This document shows, piece by piece, positions 26,713-39,800 of a DNA stretch of 64,000 nt; the stretch's first letter is position 1; every line of letters begins with the position of its first letter. Location of the stretch: positions 62,001-126,000 of the forward strand of contig JABVXU010000027.1 in assembly GCA_013365365.1 (NCBI GenBank), read 5' to 3'. A model generated the notes under the pieces. The model saw only the letters and a program-made list of their open reading frames with translations. It was not told where the DNA came from and made no database searches. This DNA is from Cruorifilaria tuberocauda (lineage: Eukaryota > Nematoda > Chromadorea > Rhabditida > Onchocercidae). The translations under genes were made by a program, and so were the position numbers.

Positions 26713-28560
26713 GATAACGTGTTACTGTGTCGGTCGATGAAAAAAATTGCAACAACCTAAAACATTATGACCTAACAATGAATGAGACAATCTGTGAACA
26801 ACATGTACAACGCGCATGATGTGAAAAAATTATGGAAACTAAAAACTAATGCGAAATAAAAGTGACAAAATTTAAGCCGAATAAAATATGAATTTGAACT
26901 TCTGCCTCAAAAAAAATTATCTTTTCATCTTAATTAATGGTACAGATGTGAGTGAAGGCTTTAGGACACTTGAGTATTATTATGTCTTAAATGGCGAGGA
27001 ATTGGGATAAGGAAAGTTCGATAAGCGTCTTACTACACTGCCGAACTGGAACTGATCACAGCTTGAAATGGTAGATCATTTCTTAGTCTAACTCTGTTTA
27101 ATCCAAATGGTTGTTATCCTTAGTCTCTGAACAAAAGCATAATGAAAACTTAATATTTACTGGAACATAAAACACTGCAGAATATATCCGAAAAGCTGGA
27201 CAGATCATAGAGGCCAACTATTCAAATCAATCAACCCGTCATTCAGCTTAAAACTAAAAGCTTACCAAATCACTTCCGAGCATACATGCCGCAAGACAGA
27301 AAGTCCTAATTCAAGCCTACCTGCGAACGCAATGCATCCCACAACGCAACGCGTCCCACTTGAGATGAAACCGTTCGCAACGGTGCATATTTTAACTCCC
27401 TGAGAACGCGCGATATTCAATTTAGGGGAGTTCAGTGATTTAAATCAGAATCAGAAGAGAGGATAAATACTTGTCGATTCTGATATTCATACACCTGAAG
27501 ATGCCGGATTTATCTCTATTGGATAGTTCGGTTTTTAGGATCTCAGTTGTAAATTTCGATGTGATAGTAAAGAACTGATAATGTTAAGTGCTATACGTCT
27601 ATTCATCTAATATTTTGATTGCGTCAGTTCTTGTATTTGCTCATTTATATGGATTTGATTAAAATTGTTGAATTGAATTGATTTAATTTACTCAACCTTC
27701 TTTCTCTCAATCTTCGTGACAAAACCCATTAATTACGAAAACAGGTTAACAGGAATGGAGAGACTAAAGTGAAGAAATCCCTTCGTGAAGTATTGAATTT
27801 TTCGAACAGTGAATCTTCGACTTTTTTGTTTGTGACCAGAATTAATAAGATTTGCCAATTCAATGCATGGGAATCAAAGGTCAGCTTGCTGAACGACAAT
27901 AGAAGGCGAGTAACGCTCTCTCGACCATCTCTTATTCCAGAGGAAGGGGGAGAGAAGATATGCAACTCTCCCTCCACTATCTGAGACAGTTGTCTCTGAA
28001 TGGATGCATGAATTATTTGTCATATCTGTTCTCATTATTCACATCATATTTGTTCCCGTTCCATTTTTAACTTTATTTGAGAATAAGGAAAGATAGATTT
28101 GAATCATTACTAGTCTTTGGAAGCTGTAATTCAATTTCTCTTTTGCTAATAGTACCTTATTGCTTTATCTCTGTTATGTATTTCAGGACGTTTAAGAAAA
28201 GGTAGAAATCAGTAAGGAATAAACAAATAGTGTTGGGTATGATGAGATGACTCTTTCTTCTATACCGAACGCATTACTTTAATTTGAGTGTTTTTTACAT
28301 TTATTTCGGAAGTTATTCAACATTTTTAGAAGGTTCATTTTTCTCTTCACATTTCTTCCTATAATATATTCTTTCTGAACTATCAAACTTACCGGTTTTT
28401 CTTCGGCTTCCTTCGGTTGATATTTTTGACAAATTATTGGTCCTCAACAAGACTGATGAATTCTAAAAATCCACGTCGCTTACTTTTATATACCATTATC
28501 CGTTGAAGTAAGATTTCTTATTCTCTTTAGAATTCCTTGGGATAAAGAAATGCTGTAGTA
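26713..28560. promoter_or_regulatory. Divergent intergenic region, rpl-19 / EMSY-like gene
   Basis: About 1.85 kb between divergent starts. It should hold the ribosomal-protein promoter and the EMSY-like promoter. A less AT-rich patch at 27290-27430 contains a 17 bp direct repeat. A frame at 27769-27984 is open on both strands but shows no domain. A likely acceptor (TTCTCTTTAG, ending at 28530) lies 30 bp before the EMSY-like start. Confidence 0.4.
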
Positions 28561-31500
28561 ATGGATCAGCAAGAATTGCCAATGTCTTCAAGGGTCAATA
28601 CAGCAACAACTATTGAACAGGAAAAGAAACAACCTATTGCTGTGAATGAAGAATTTGACAAAGACAGAGTTACAGTGAGGCATAATATTTATGATGAGGA
28701 AGACTGTAGTTATATGCTACGTGTACTCGGTGAGTTTTGATATATGATATTTACTATAGTCACTATACATGCTTTTATTTTCTTGATTGAGAGTACAGTA
28801 TTAAATTCATTAATGTGTCAGATTTCAGAAAAGGACGCCTTCTCGATGGTTGTTTCCGCTTTTCGTGCTCAAGGTATGCTGAATGATTACAAAAGGGTAT
28901 TACTCGAACATCTGAAAGCAGCTCTGTTGTATGTTTCAATATTTAACCCATTTTAATTATTGGCTAATTTGATGAATGGTCATTTCATGATATTGTTGAT
29001 AAAATATGTATGTAGAGCTAATACTCAGTTTTTTCTCTCATGATTTTCATTAAAGTCATAATTTTATAGCATATCTGATGAATCTTACCTTTCGGAAATA
29101 CGACAAGCCGCTAATAATGAGGTATTGACGAAAATAGCGCAAACGTATGTCTTTTGATTTTTCAGTTTGTCCAATATATATAGAATAAGTGGAGAATGTT
29201 TAATTTAGTATTAGTTTTCTTCTTATTGTGAATTGATGGATATATAATTAGACTATATAATATAATCAGTTTCTAATATTAGATCGGATTTATAAGGAAA
29301 GAGAAGAAATTTTACTGTTTCGTAATTATTTCATACTCGAAAATTTTTTTCCCTTGTAGTTTGAGTCCATCATATGATACATACGCACAATGGGGAATCG
29401 AAGGCTTGGATCCAGTACCGCACTGTGACGATGTGAGTTTCGGAGTTGAAGAATATGCTGTCATAATTTGAAGAATATGCTGTCCTAAAATACTTCGATT
29501 TTTGCTCCAATTTACTTTTATGTTAATTTATCAGAAACTTATCTGGATGCAAAATATTTATCAAATATTGATTTTTTAGCATTCCAACTGGTAATATTCA
29601 GCAGGCAAAATTATTGTATTTTATTATTTGGTTATTATTTTAAGATTCCCATTCAAGAGGATATTGGTGACGATAGTAATGTTGACCAAAATGTTGCAAA
29701 TGAATTGCTGAAACTTGCAAAGGCGCATAATGAAAGGCTACGAGATGCAAATAGGGCATTGCATGAAATGATTGCATTACCTAAAGCTCCTTATGGTAAG
29801 CCATTATAATACAAATTCATTTTATATGCATTTTTTTCATTGGATATGCTAGATTATGAGGAAATCGATCTCTTTGTTTTGAAATTCTTACTTGAACTTT
29901 GGCTTCATTTATCACTTATATTTTTTTTTAAAAATATTATCTTTACAGTTCCGGAAAGATTGCGCTTGTTGCTGCGCGAAACCGAAAATGATTATGATGG
30001 ACGTGTTGATACACTACACAGCGGCGAAGATGAAAGTGGTAGACGAATTTCTCGTGTAACCTCTGGTCTCATCAAAACGGAAACATCGGTTAATAAATCT
30101 TCATTTAATATAATTTATTCAGAATCTCAAACATTTTGGTACTGAGCAGATACATTTTTTTATTTATTTCTTTATACTTAAAGTGCAATGTAATTGACAT
30201 CGTTTTCATCCATGCCACTTAAAGGTGGCAGGATTACTTTTTATTTTTTGGTATTATTCGATTTCTAACGGCTGTGAGTATTTTAATATAAGATAATCCA
30301 TAAAATATTTTTTCTTGAGATTTTTCCAATATTTTGATTTAAAAAGCAAATGAGACTTCCATTATTTTGAATTGATCGTAATTCAAATCATATATATGAT
30401 AAGAATTTTCTAGCCGTTCGATGGGACTCAGCAATTCACACGAGCAGCACAAAGTGCAGAGGAATTATATGTTGGTAATTCGAGCGAAAAAACATCACTT
30501 TACTATGACGCGACACCATCAACGAGTACAGCACGTCCAAGTTCCCTTGAATTGACTACATCCTGCCCATCTTCGAGTTCTAGTTCAACTCCAGTTATTA
30601 CTTCTACTGATCAAGCTATTCTTATATCGAAGTGTGGTATTCAAGGTTGGATTTAAACTTTTTGATGTGTTATATGTTTTACATACGTTTATCTATATTT
30701 TATTGGTGAAAGAAAATCGATGCAAAAGAAAATGTTGAATTTATCTTAATTCTTAAATCACGAATTTTTCTTTTTACGTTGAGCAGACCTTGTCGCAAAG
30801 TTATGCTAACTACAGGTGACGAAGATTTCGATTCGCAGATCGGTGGAGAATACCTAAGACCGAAAAAACGAAGGGTAAGACAGGTGATATTAATTTTTCA
30901 ATGCTTAGTTACAGTGAAAAAGTAAGAATTCGCAGACTTTGCTTTCTTTGTAGTGTTAGGGTCTACTCTTTTTCCAAATAACGGTATTAGAAATTGTGAA
31001 TAAATGAGTATAGGAAAGTGGATCAGTTAATTTGTCCTTCAGACAGCAGTTTGCAGTAAAATTCTATTAACTTAGATGAAGTAAGGAAAACTAATAAGCC
31101 TTCAAAGTGTAGATATGTTTCAAGAATAGATTTGTATACGAGTTATTATGTTATTATTTGAAATTTCACAGTTTTTCATCTTTTCAGTTTATTAATTATA
31201 ATACAGTGTGAAACTCTTTTTTTTCTGTTATAGCGCGATTTGTCTGCTACATGTGCACGAGTGCTACCATTCAGGTTCCAGTCGCCAGCTCCAGGACAGA
31301 AAAGTAAACCTATTCGCGGGAACCCTGATCGACGGCATGTTTATTGCGAGATTTGTTTTCACGAAGACACCATAAAAATCAAATTTTATTGAGTCTAAAT
31401 TGTCAACCTCGATCATACTTTCAATTCTAATTTTAAATCTATTTCACCGTCTCTGGACTAGTTTTTAGGACAGCGTTTAAAACTTCAGACGTTCTTGTTA

Positions 31501-34500
31501 ACAGTTGGTCATCATTGGATTGAAAAGAAAAGTTAATTAAGGACTTGAAATTGAAAATTGAAAATTTGTTTCCCTAAACTAATACATAACATTCTGGAAT
31601 TGAATTATTTTCAGTTAACTTCTTTTGACATTCTTCATTCCAGGCCACCCAGGCAAGCATCGCCGTCAGTCATTTCAACTTTACCAAATAACCCATCAGT
31701 CATTAGCGCTCATCCGCCTCATACGACAACACTTCCAGCACTTCGTACCATACCCACAAGTTCCACTACAATCAATTCTGGGAGATTTCATCAAGTCCCT
31801 CATCTTTTTACCTCAGGTTTGAACATTTACTGAAATATTTGTTTGGCTATATCGATTCCATGGCATCGATTTTGTATTGATGGACTGACGAATTGGAAGG
31901 TAAAAAGCAATAGATGGATCAGATTGAATTTTATGGGTAGCTTAACAACAGAGATAGGATAATCAAATTTAAATATTCCTCAATTCTTTTAAGATCTACA
32001 ATTAAAGATGCAGTCTTATTTTTATAATTTGCAAAATTCCTTCATTAAATTACATAACTTTGAGTAAAATCATCAATTAGGCGTTTGATAAAGTTACTAC
32101 TATATCAATATTATGAAGTAAAACACTTCGTTTTATTTAGGTGTGGTTGTAAAGCGAACCCGAACATTGTCATCCGGAGGAAATGAGTCTGCACTCTTGG
32201 ATGGATGTTCTACTTTTCCTCGACAACTGTCCAATTCTCAAAATGTGTTTAGGATACAACAACCAGTACAGAGAGCATATATCAGGTTTGAAGAGTTTTT
32301 GTCACGTATTAATATGTTCATAATTCAGAATAGGGGGTAATATCATTTTAGGTGAATAATTTTAAGTGAAAATCCACCATATTTATATTAAGAATCTGCG
32401 CTATATTCGTACTGCAGAAATACAGAAGTGCTAGAATTTTTTCCGCAAGCAAAGGGTTCTATGCCAGTTGTAGTAATCTTACTTTCTTTCTCTACTGAAA
32501 TATTGTATTGTGTTTTTATGTTTTATTCTGTAGATCCTCCAGTGGACAACGATTTTATGCATCACCAATAGTATCAGCCTATAATAATCCAGCTCGACCT
32601 TATTACGGTAGTCCAAATACCGTTGTCGGATTCATGCGTTCGGCATCGTCGAGTTCGCCACGTTCCTCTTATACCATATCATCTGGACCAGGTGCATCAC
32701 CTGCATGTCATTTACAACCACAAACAATAACTTCGAGCGAAATTCAACGTTTAGTTGTTCAAGCAGCTGCATCTGGTCAGTCACAACAGTATCGCACTGT
32801 TAGAAGGTTAGCATATTTTTAGTATTTACTTCATGAATATTCTAATTTGATTTTGTCAGAAAAACTTTTTCCTTTATTTTAAATATTTTAAAATTTTTAA
32901 AATCATTTTTAAACAGTTTCAGACCACCACCTCGACCGGTCGTTCTAACTAATTCATCACGCTTTTCGGTCACAAATCAGCGTCAGAATTTTTCCACTTC
33001 TGCCGCACCGTTCATAAATTTGACAGGAGCGAATTCTTGTTCTCTTCAGCAACAGCAACAGCTACCTGTTCATCCGGCACTTCGAGTAACCCATCGTGCT
33101 CTGCTGTCATCATCTGCAGTTTCAGAAACAACACAGCGCACACATGCTGTTCCTTCAACAACACTTGATGATAACATTTCCCTTTCAGCTAATATGGGAT
33201 TGCAGCACATTAATAGCGCTAACTTGGAACTGCAGGAGTCCGATTTAGACACCATTGCAGCTGTCAATTCTATAACACAAGGTTTTATTTCTGTTTCCAA
33301 ATTATAAGTGGCATAGTTTATTTAGGTTCACAAAGTAAGAAAACTAATCCTACCTATTTTCGACAGTAATCAAATGAAACAAAAATAATTAAATTATCAA
33401 AACTGAATGATATCTCGCTTTCGGTCACATTATATATATTCTTCAATGTTTGATTCACTAAATGTTCGAATTTTATCTCTCTGTAAACGATATATATATA
33501 TCGTTTATTAGTTACCCTCAATCATTGACTAGAATTTTATTACCGTCACTCTTTTAGCTTTAAACGAATTAAAATCGCTTCATACTTTCATCTTTAACAG
33601 CGATAACGTGGCGAAAGTTTGCCTTAAAAAATTACTTGCGTTTTTCATATGTGGAACCATTTTATTGAGCCTAAAATTTTTTAGATTATAAGGAATTTGA
33701 AAATTAAAGCCGACAAGATTTGAGTTCTATTGGTTTCAATTTTTTTTCTGTTTCTCATTACGTGATTTCAGATAACGATGGAACAATGGAGCAGGAACGT
33801 CAAACAGATGTTGATAGATCTGTGGTTGCAGTAAATCCGGATGAAACTTCATCGCAAGGTATAAGCCCCTTACTTGATTGCTTTATCAATAAATGAGGCA
33901 AATTTATTGACAAATATGGCTGTTCGGAAATTATGTTGACTAATGTAATTAGTATATTGATTCGTGTGAGGTTATTTAGAAAATTTTTGGATTTAATGAC
34001 AACCTATTCGAGAAGTCACCATTGCTTCTGCAATTCTAGTTCGTTTGGAATGTGACGAAGTGTTGCTTCACGATTCACATTACATTCTACCAGATTATGA
34101 TAATAATTCAGCTAATATGCAAGTATCACAACCTCAACGTTAGAGTTTCACCATTTGCTTCATTTTTATACTGTATTTCTTTCAATGATATTTTTCGATT
34201 CATAATAATCCACCTCATCAAACAGTGATACTAGGCACTATTCTAAAAATAAGTAGCCTTTCCGTCCACATGATATGACTGTGTGGACTATTGTATTGAA
34301 ATTATGCCAGTCTCACCTGTAATTTATTTTTTAATCAAGCTTTTAAATTTTCCTAGATTTCAAAAAAAATCGTAAATATTTATCTTTTCTATTAGGTGCT
34401 GTTAGCGAAGAAGTCCCCATGACTGTTAATCATTGTGCAGAGAATCAGAATGGAAATCGTAATCGTGATAGTCATTTGATGCCGGAACAATATACCAATG

Positions 34501-34565
34501 GTTTAATTCGTCAAGAAGGACAAAATGTCATTAATTATGTCACTGCATCACAATGCATCCAATGA
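28561..34565 (+). CDS. EMSY-like chromatin regulator with ENT domain
   Basis: EMSY is a BRCA2-binding transcriptional repressor found with SIN3/HDAC-type complexes. Fifteen exons, all in phase, give about 750 residues: 28561-28729, 28829-28928, 29070-29144, 29360-29432, 29645-29795, 29949-30088, 30414-30645, 30816-30874, 31234-31274, 31644-31816, 32141-32285, 32534-32806, 32917-33281, 33772-33858, 34396-34565. The ENT domain (about residues 49-120) includes KDAFSMVVSAFRAQG and LSEIRQAANNEVLTKIAQ, aligning with EMSY's YAGVISALRAQG and VRRAVNDERLTTIAH. QWGIEGLDPVP resembles EWSIEGRRLVP just after ENT. A basic LRPKKRR block parallels KPRKRRR in EMSY. The rest is Ser/Thr/Pro-rich with a Gln run, plus an acidic segment (DNDGTMEQE) near the end. 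Exon 8 could end at 30874 or 30883. An alternative last exon is at 34040-34143. The ENT call is strong; strict EMSY orthology is likely. Confidence 0.85.
34040..34143 (+). CDS. Possible alternative last exon of the EMSY-like gene
   Basis: After the acceptor TTCTAG (ending at 34039), the sequence continues exon 14 in phase: g plus TT, then RLECDEVLLHDSHYILPDYD and on to a TAG at 34141-34143. It lies inside the last intron. Splicing here would replace the 34396-34565 ending with a 34-codon tail ending QVSQPQR. Codon content looks coding, but there is no transcript evidence. Confidence 0.45.
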
Positions 34566-35496
34566 GAGTATTTATCGCCGAATTTTTTGTTATTCTACGC
34601 ACTGTACTTATTGGTTTCAAGTTGTGAAATTATTTGTACTCTGAATTTTTATTGCATTGGTCTTGATATTTTAATTTAATTGCTTATGTCTATTCAGTTT
34701 TTTGACAAATGGTTTTATCGAGCTATGTTCGGTCTTTTTTAATTTATTTTTTTACACTTAGGATTTAATTTTTTATAAGTTAGGTATCGAATATTCCAGT
34801 TTAATTTTACACTTTAATGGGATAAATTTAAGTAGGAAGCTGATGGTATAGCGTGATGTGTACAGCAAACTGTGTAGAATCTATGGCTATGCAAGAAAAA
34901 ACCCCCAAGTTTGATAAAGATTATTTCGAAATAGTTTGTTTAAATATTAATTTACTACATTTATTACTTTGTTCAGTGGATTGTATATTTTTTTTATAAG
35001 CCTTATGGAAGTCCAATAACATTACGCTTACTAAATTTGATTGTCCATATATATATATATATATATATGTATATTTGAATTGAATTTGACTCAAAGAGGC
35101 CTTGACTAGCCGACTTTCTACAACGAATGAGCTTTTCTATTCATATGATTCCTATTGTATCTATGTATCAAGAGTTAAAATAAAAGACGTACAAAATAAA
35201 ATCTCCTATAAATTTCTTTGAATATTCGAATATTGGAATAACGAATTCGTTGCGGCGGAAGATTCCTTTCCTTTAGGTATTGCCCAATTCCTAATTCAAT
35301 ATTTCCCAATTCAATACATGGTTGCAGTTGGGTGCTCTTGACGGCTTGTTGTTAAGGACCTCACTGTTTTTCTACATAGCAAAATCCGTATATTTCTTTT
35401 AACAGTGCAATGATATCTAGCTGTTGGGTGTATTGTCAAATTTATGATAGATTTTGTACTTAAAGTTCATGGAGTGTATTTCGGAAGTATATAAAA
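34566..35496. other. 3' convergent spacer after the EMSY-like gene
   Basis: About 930 bp between two convergent stops, with 3' UTR-like AT-rich sequence. It includes an (AT)11 run at 35047-35068. No gene is visible. Confidence 0.45.
35047..35068. repeat. (AT)11 microsatellite
   Basis: Eleven uninterrupted AT units in the spacer downstream of the EMSY-like gene. Confidence 0.95.
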
Positions 35497-36867
35497 TCAA
35501 TAGGATTGGCTATTCTTCGAGCAGTAACAATATTCGCTTGTTGTTCCAAATGTGCCCATTTCCTCAGAATCCTCCCATTTCTTTTCTGGAATCAGAATTT
35601 GGTTACAAATTAAATATTGGATGGAAACGGTATTTATTATTCCTGGATGAAGCACTGGATAATCTTGAATTCCCTATATCGCTTTTGCTGGAAAAAAAAA
35701 TTACTTTGATTCCATGCAAAAATTTCGAACGCATCATGCGAGTTCAAAGAATCACGAGAACCACCGGTGGGTAGCTCAGCAGAACCGGAATCACTGAGTT
35801 TCAAGAAATCGTGAAATACCGTTTTTGTGTCGCTCAGTGGATGCTGGTAGGTATTCCTGAATGAAAAAAATGTTATGTTCGCTTGTTGGAAAGTACTAGT
35901 ATTATTGAATGGTTGAATTCTGCCATTCAGTAAGAAACTTTGTTTCTTTCCATTAGTGAATTCTGCCAGTTCCTTCTCTTCGCATTGTTTAAAATGAATC
36001 CAGTATGTAAATTAAACCTGATCAAATTATCCAGCTTATTAATTGGGTTATCAGATACTATCACTCAATATAATATATTTTTCAGAAGAAGTTAGCAAAC
36101 TCTTTTGTTTATTTCTTTCGCTAATGAATATATTTGCCAAATTTTCGATTCAAATCAATTTATTTAGAGTTAATGAATTTAGAATAATGATAAAAATGCC
36201 TACAAAGCAGTGAACATTGCCCACGTTTGAAATGATTGAAGGAGAATCTCAAATCATTTATGAAAATTTTTGGAATTTTAACCTTTCATATAAATTGCAT
36301 CGATGATTTGTCAAAGTGTTCGAATCGAAAGTTACTGATCTGAAAATTTCCAAGTGCAGTAGATCGAAATATTTAGTTAAAGGGACTTTTTTTTTCACAT
36401 TCATGATTGATTCCTGATAATTTAGTCTTAATTTTTTTTCCATTTAAAATAATTTTGAAATATTCTTCAATTTAAAAAATAATGCAATATTATCTCATGA
36501 TCGAATTTGTTATAGTTAAAATTATCAGCTGAGCTGTAATTAATTCTTAAAATTCTCGAACATTACTTCTGAGTGTTTTCTGCAGCTATCGAAAATTGAT
36601 CATTGGTATTTGAAAAAGTGGTCAGAATTGATTGCGACAATTTTTCATCATCCTGTAAGCGTTTATGAATTCATCTCTACCATGAGAGAAACAGTGAATT
36701 TTCTTTCATTTACAAATTGAAAATTTAATACTAACAGGAATTTGCAGATCAAGGTTGTAGTAAGAGCTTTCTTGCACACGTGGATCTACGGATGATTCAC
36801 ACGCTGTTTGCTCCATTTGCGCTTGTTTTCTCAACAATTCAGCTATCAAACTTTCTTGCGGAGGCAT
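35497..36867 (-). CDS. Hypothetical acidic protein, four-exon gene
   Basis: I do not recognise this protein. Four minus-strand exons (36736-36867, 36567-36652, 35705-35856, 35497-35585) have GT-AG borders and join in perfect phase to encode 152 residues ending at a TGA. Exon 1 begins MPPQESLIAELLRKQAQMEQ, probably an amphipathic helix; its ATG directly follows an acceptor-like TTTCTTGCAAG, as in trans-spliced nematode genes. Exon 2 begins DDEKLSQSILTTF. Exon 3 contains TKTVFHDFLKLSD and HDAFEIFAWNQ. Exon 4 is acidic, then Tyr/Cys-containing (KKWEDSEEMGTFGTT). There is no signal peptide or membrane segment. The opposite strand is also open at 35454-35774 but has no splice logic. It is convergent with the EMSY-like gene. 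The exon 3 and 4 borders are the weakest part; other frames are open there. Confidence 0.55.
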
Positions 36868-39800
36868 CTTGCAAGAAAAATTAAATCTATAGGAATTTTT
36901 ACAGTTTGCTAACTTAAGTTAGAAATTCCTAAATTCTCCTCTTAAATCACAGAATGTAACTGATAAGTCTTTAAAGAAGGATGCTTCATTACTGTTAACC
37001 TTTTTGTCTTCCATAAACATTAATCGTAAATATTTAATCATTTTCAGTATCTTTTCAATTATCTCCTCTTTTTTTGTTCTTTGAAGTTGTTTAGTGGACA
37101 AGGATGCTGGTAGGATTAATTTTCATTGTTAAAGTTACTAACATCTTTAAGGTATTTTTGATACAGTAACATGATTAATTTTTCAATTACTGAAAAAATA
37201 ATTGCTGAAATCATCGCTTTTTAAACTGATACTAATTTAACTATTCTTGCATTTATTTTCTTTAATTTACTATGTAGTCATTATTACTTTTTTATTCCAC
37301 TGCCTATTTGTTACGATTCTAGATAAAATATCTTAGCATCATTAATTCAATGGTGGATATAATAATTTAGATTTCATATTGCTTCTCTTATTTTCATTTA
37401 TTTTGAAAAAGAAAAATACTTTTAAATGAGAAACAAAAATGCCATATGTTTAAAATTTAATTAATATAACTAACATAAATGCATTTTTTCAGCGGAAATG
37501 TTGCATTCGAATCTTCATCAGACATGCCTTAAAAAGTTTTCTATCAAAGATAAATGCGTTTCGGATGTTTTTCTGATTTTGATGACGAAATTTAATGTTT
37601 AAGTAAAATTAATTAAATTGTATGATCGAGGATAATCGCGATATTTACTTATTAATTCATTTTATCTCATATTGTCTAACAAAGCCTAAAACATTTTGAA
37701 GAGAAATGAACCGATGCTCACTTCAAAACCGCCTGCTAATCTAAATATTTTCAACAATAATCGAAATTTTTCATTATTCTTCATTATTTATGTTATTTCT
37801 CTTATTAAAAAATTTGTTCAAACAAGTTCTAAGCGATGAATAATATGGAACATATCGATTACGATTACGAGGATTGCATTTCTTATGTAAGATTTCATTC
37901 GTGATAAAACTTTCACTGAATTATGATGATTGATTTCTTTGTCTGTTAAGTGAAGTTATTTTTATCAGCATTTAATAAAACTTTTCTGCCATTTGCGAAA
38001 TTACCCATACTTTTAACTCTTACGATTTTTCATGTTTTTTTGCAGTAAAGTTGGCACATCTTGGTCATCAATCAATCTTTTTCCTTTTTTTTGCCTTTGA
38101 TCTTTCATGTAAATTAATAGTTTGCTTCATCCTTTCTTTCACTGCAAAAAAAGCTTTAATACTTTTAACAAAGAAATTCCACCTCTTCTGCTAATGTAAA
38201 TCGGAATCCAATTTTTATTGATTTAAATTTGGCTAAGCTTAATTCATTTAATTTCTTTCCTTTAATTCTTCGGATCAAGGAAATACTTTGATGTAGATAA
38301 TAATCAGTTTCCTATTTTACGAAAGTGATTTTAAACATTCTTTATGACTTTTGGCTCCCATATTCTTCATAAAACGCTACAATTTTTCTAATATAATTTG
38401 CGAAAGGTTAATTATCAATTATAAAAAAAAGTTTGTTAACTATGAATTTCCGGTAGTTGTTGTCTATTCCTGACATATCAACTCATTACGTCGTTAATAA
38501 TAAATAATTGACAATTCATATATTGAATTAGAACTGCAACATCTCCAAAATAATAAGTAAACAAAATTGATTTTAAAAATTTTCTTAAGTTTAATGACAC
38601 TGTTTCAATTAAGCTTATAGTTTAAATTTATACTTAATAACTGTGAAATATTATTGGCGAAACAAGAATGCACAAAATCCTACCATTTTTCTTGAAAGTG
38701 ATGCTATAATACTTCTAATCGAAAAGATTATTTCACTGTTTCATGTTAGTTCTTTTTTCTATATAAACCATATACCGATTAAAGATCGTTGTATATTAAA
38801 GACCAATAATTGATCAACTGTAACTGTTCAAAGCTTCACTGTACTTGGAAATTGTTTTGAGACAAAAATTTTTTAAGATTTGTGAGGAAGGATTGCAAAT
38901 GGCACATTAACAGCCTAACGTAAGAAATATTTCAAAAAATTTTAAATATTGAAAAGATCCATTATTTCCTAAAAAAATTCAATTACATTTATGTAGTCTG
39001 TTTATGACAGTTATTATATTTATTGGTATTGATGTATCATTTAAAGATTTCAAAGCAGTAAGTACTTCATTAATATTACGATATTCAGACTATATAGAAG
39101 ATAATTTCCCACAGTGATACATGACACCATAGTTTTGATTCAATGATGCACTTGGCCGAAATTCAAAACATTTGGCCGTTGCAATCTTTTCGAAACCGGA
39201 ATTAATATCTTTATTCTTTTATATAATGTCCTATTTTCCATTCTAATATCCCACCTTTACTTTCCTCCTTTAAAATGGTTCATCATATTATTACTTAAAG
39301 TATTATTACTTAAATGTTTCATATGATCTATATGATATTATCATAAATAGCTTAGCGATTAAGGGATTTTCAAATCTTGAGTTTTAAAATTTGAGAATTT
39401 ATCTTAAAAACATACAGCAAGAAAAATGACAACATTTATCGTTGACTTACAACATATTTACGATTACTGATCAACAGCAGTTAGTTAACCAAGTGATTCA
39501 TTCAAAAGTTCAACTGATTAAACATAGAAATGGCTAAATTTAAAATGCTTATCGAACCCTAAATAATAGTGAAATGTAAAAGTAGAAAAAAGTAAGGATC
39601 GAGAAATGATCGATTACTAGCAGTTGTTTAATCATTTCTATGAGATCATCCTATTTTTCATCACTTTTTTCCACCTTTGGCCTTACTTTTTTTAGGAAAT
39701 AATGAATGTTTTCAATATTCTTATATTACGCTGTTAATGTACCATTTGCAATCCTTCTTCAGTCAGAACCTTTTTACTAACTGCATAAGGAATTTTGTAG

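Noticed and set aside
27729..27984. Open frames on both strands upstream of the EMSY-like gene
   Set aside because: No recognisable domain, no good splice sites and no continuation; likely chance in a less AT-rich promoter.
29446..29484. 17-nt direct repeat TTGAAGAATATGCTGTC in an EMSY-like intron
   Set aside because: A simple local duplication with 22 bp offset; nothing suggests function.
35454..35774. 106-codon plus-strand open frame
   Set aside because: It is antisense to the four-exon minus-strand gene, which has consistent splice sites and phase; the plus frame has no domain.
35741..35800. tRNA-like stretch GGTGGGTAGCTCAGC
   Set aside because: No cloverleaf could be folded and it lies in exon 3 of the four-exon minus-strand gene.
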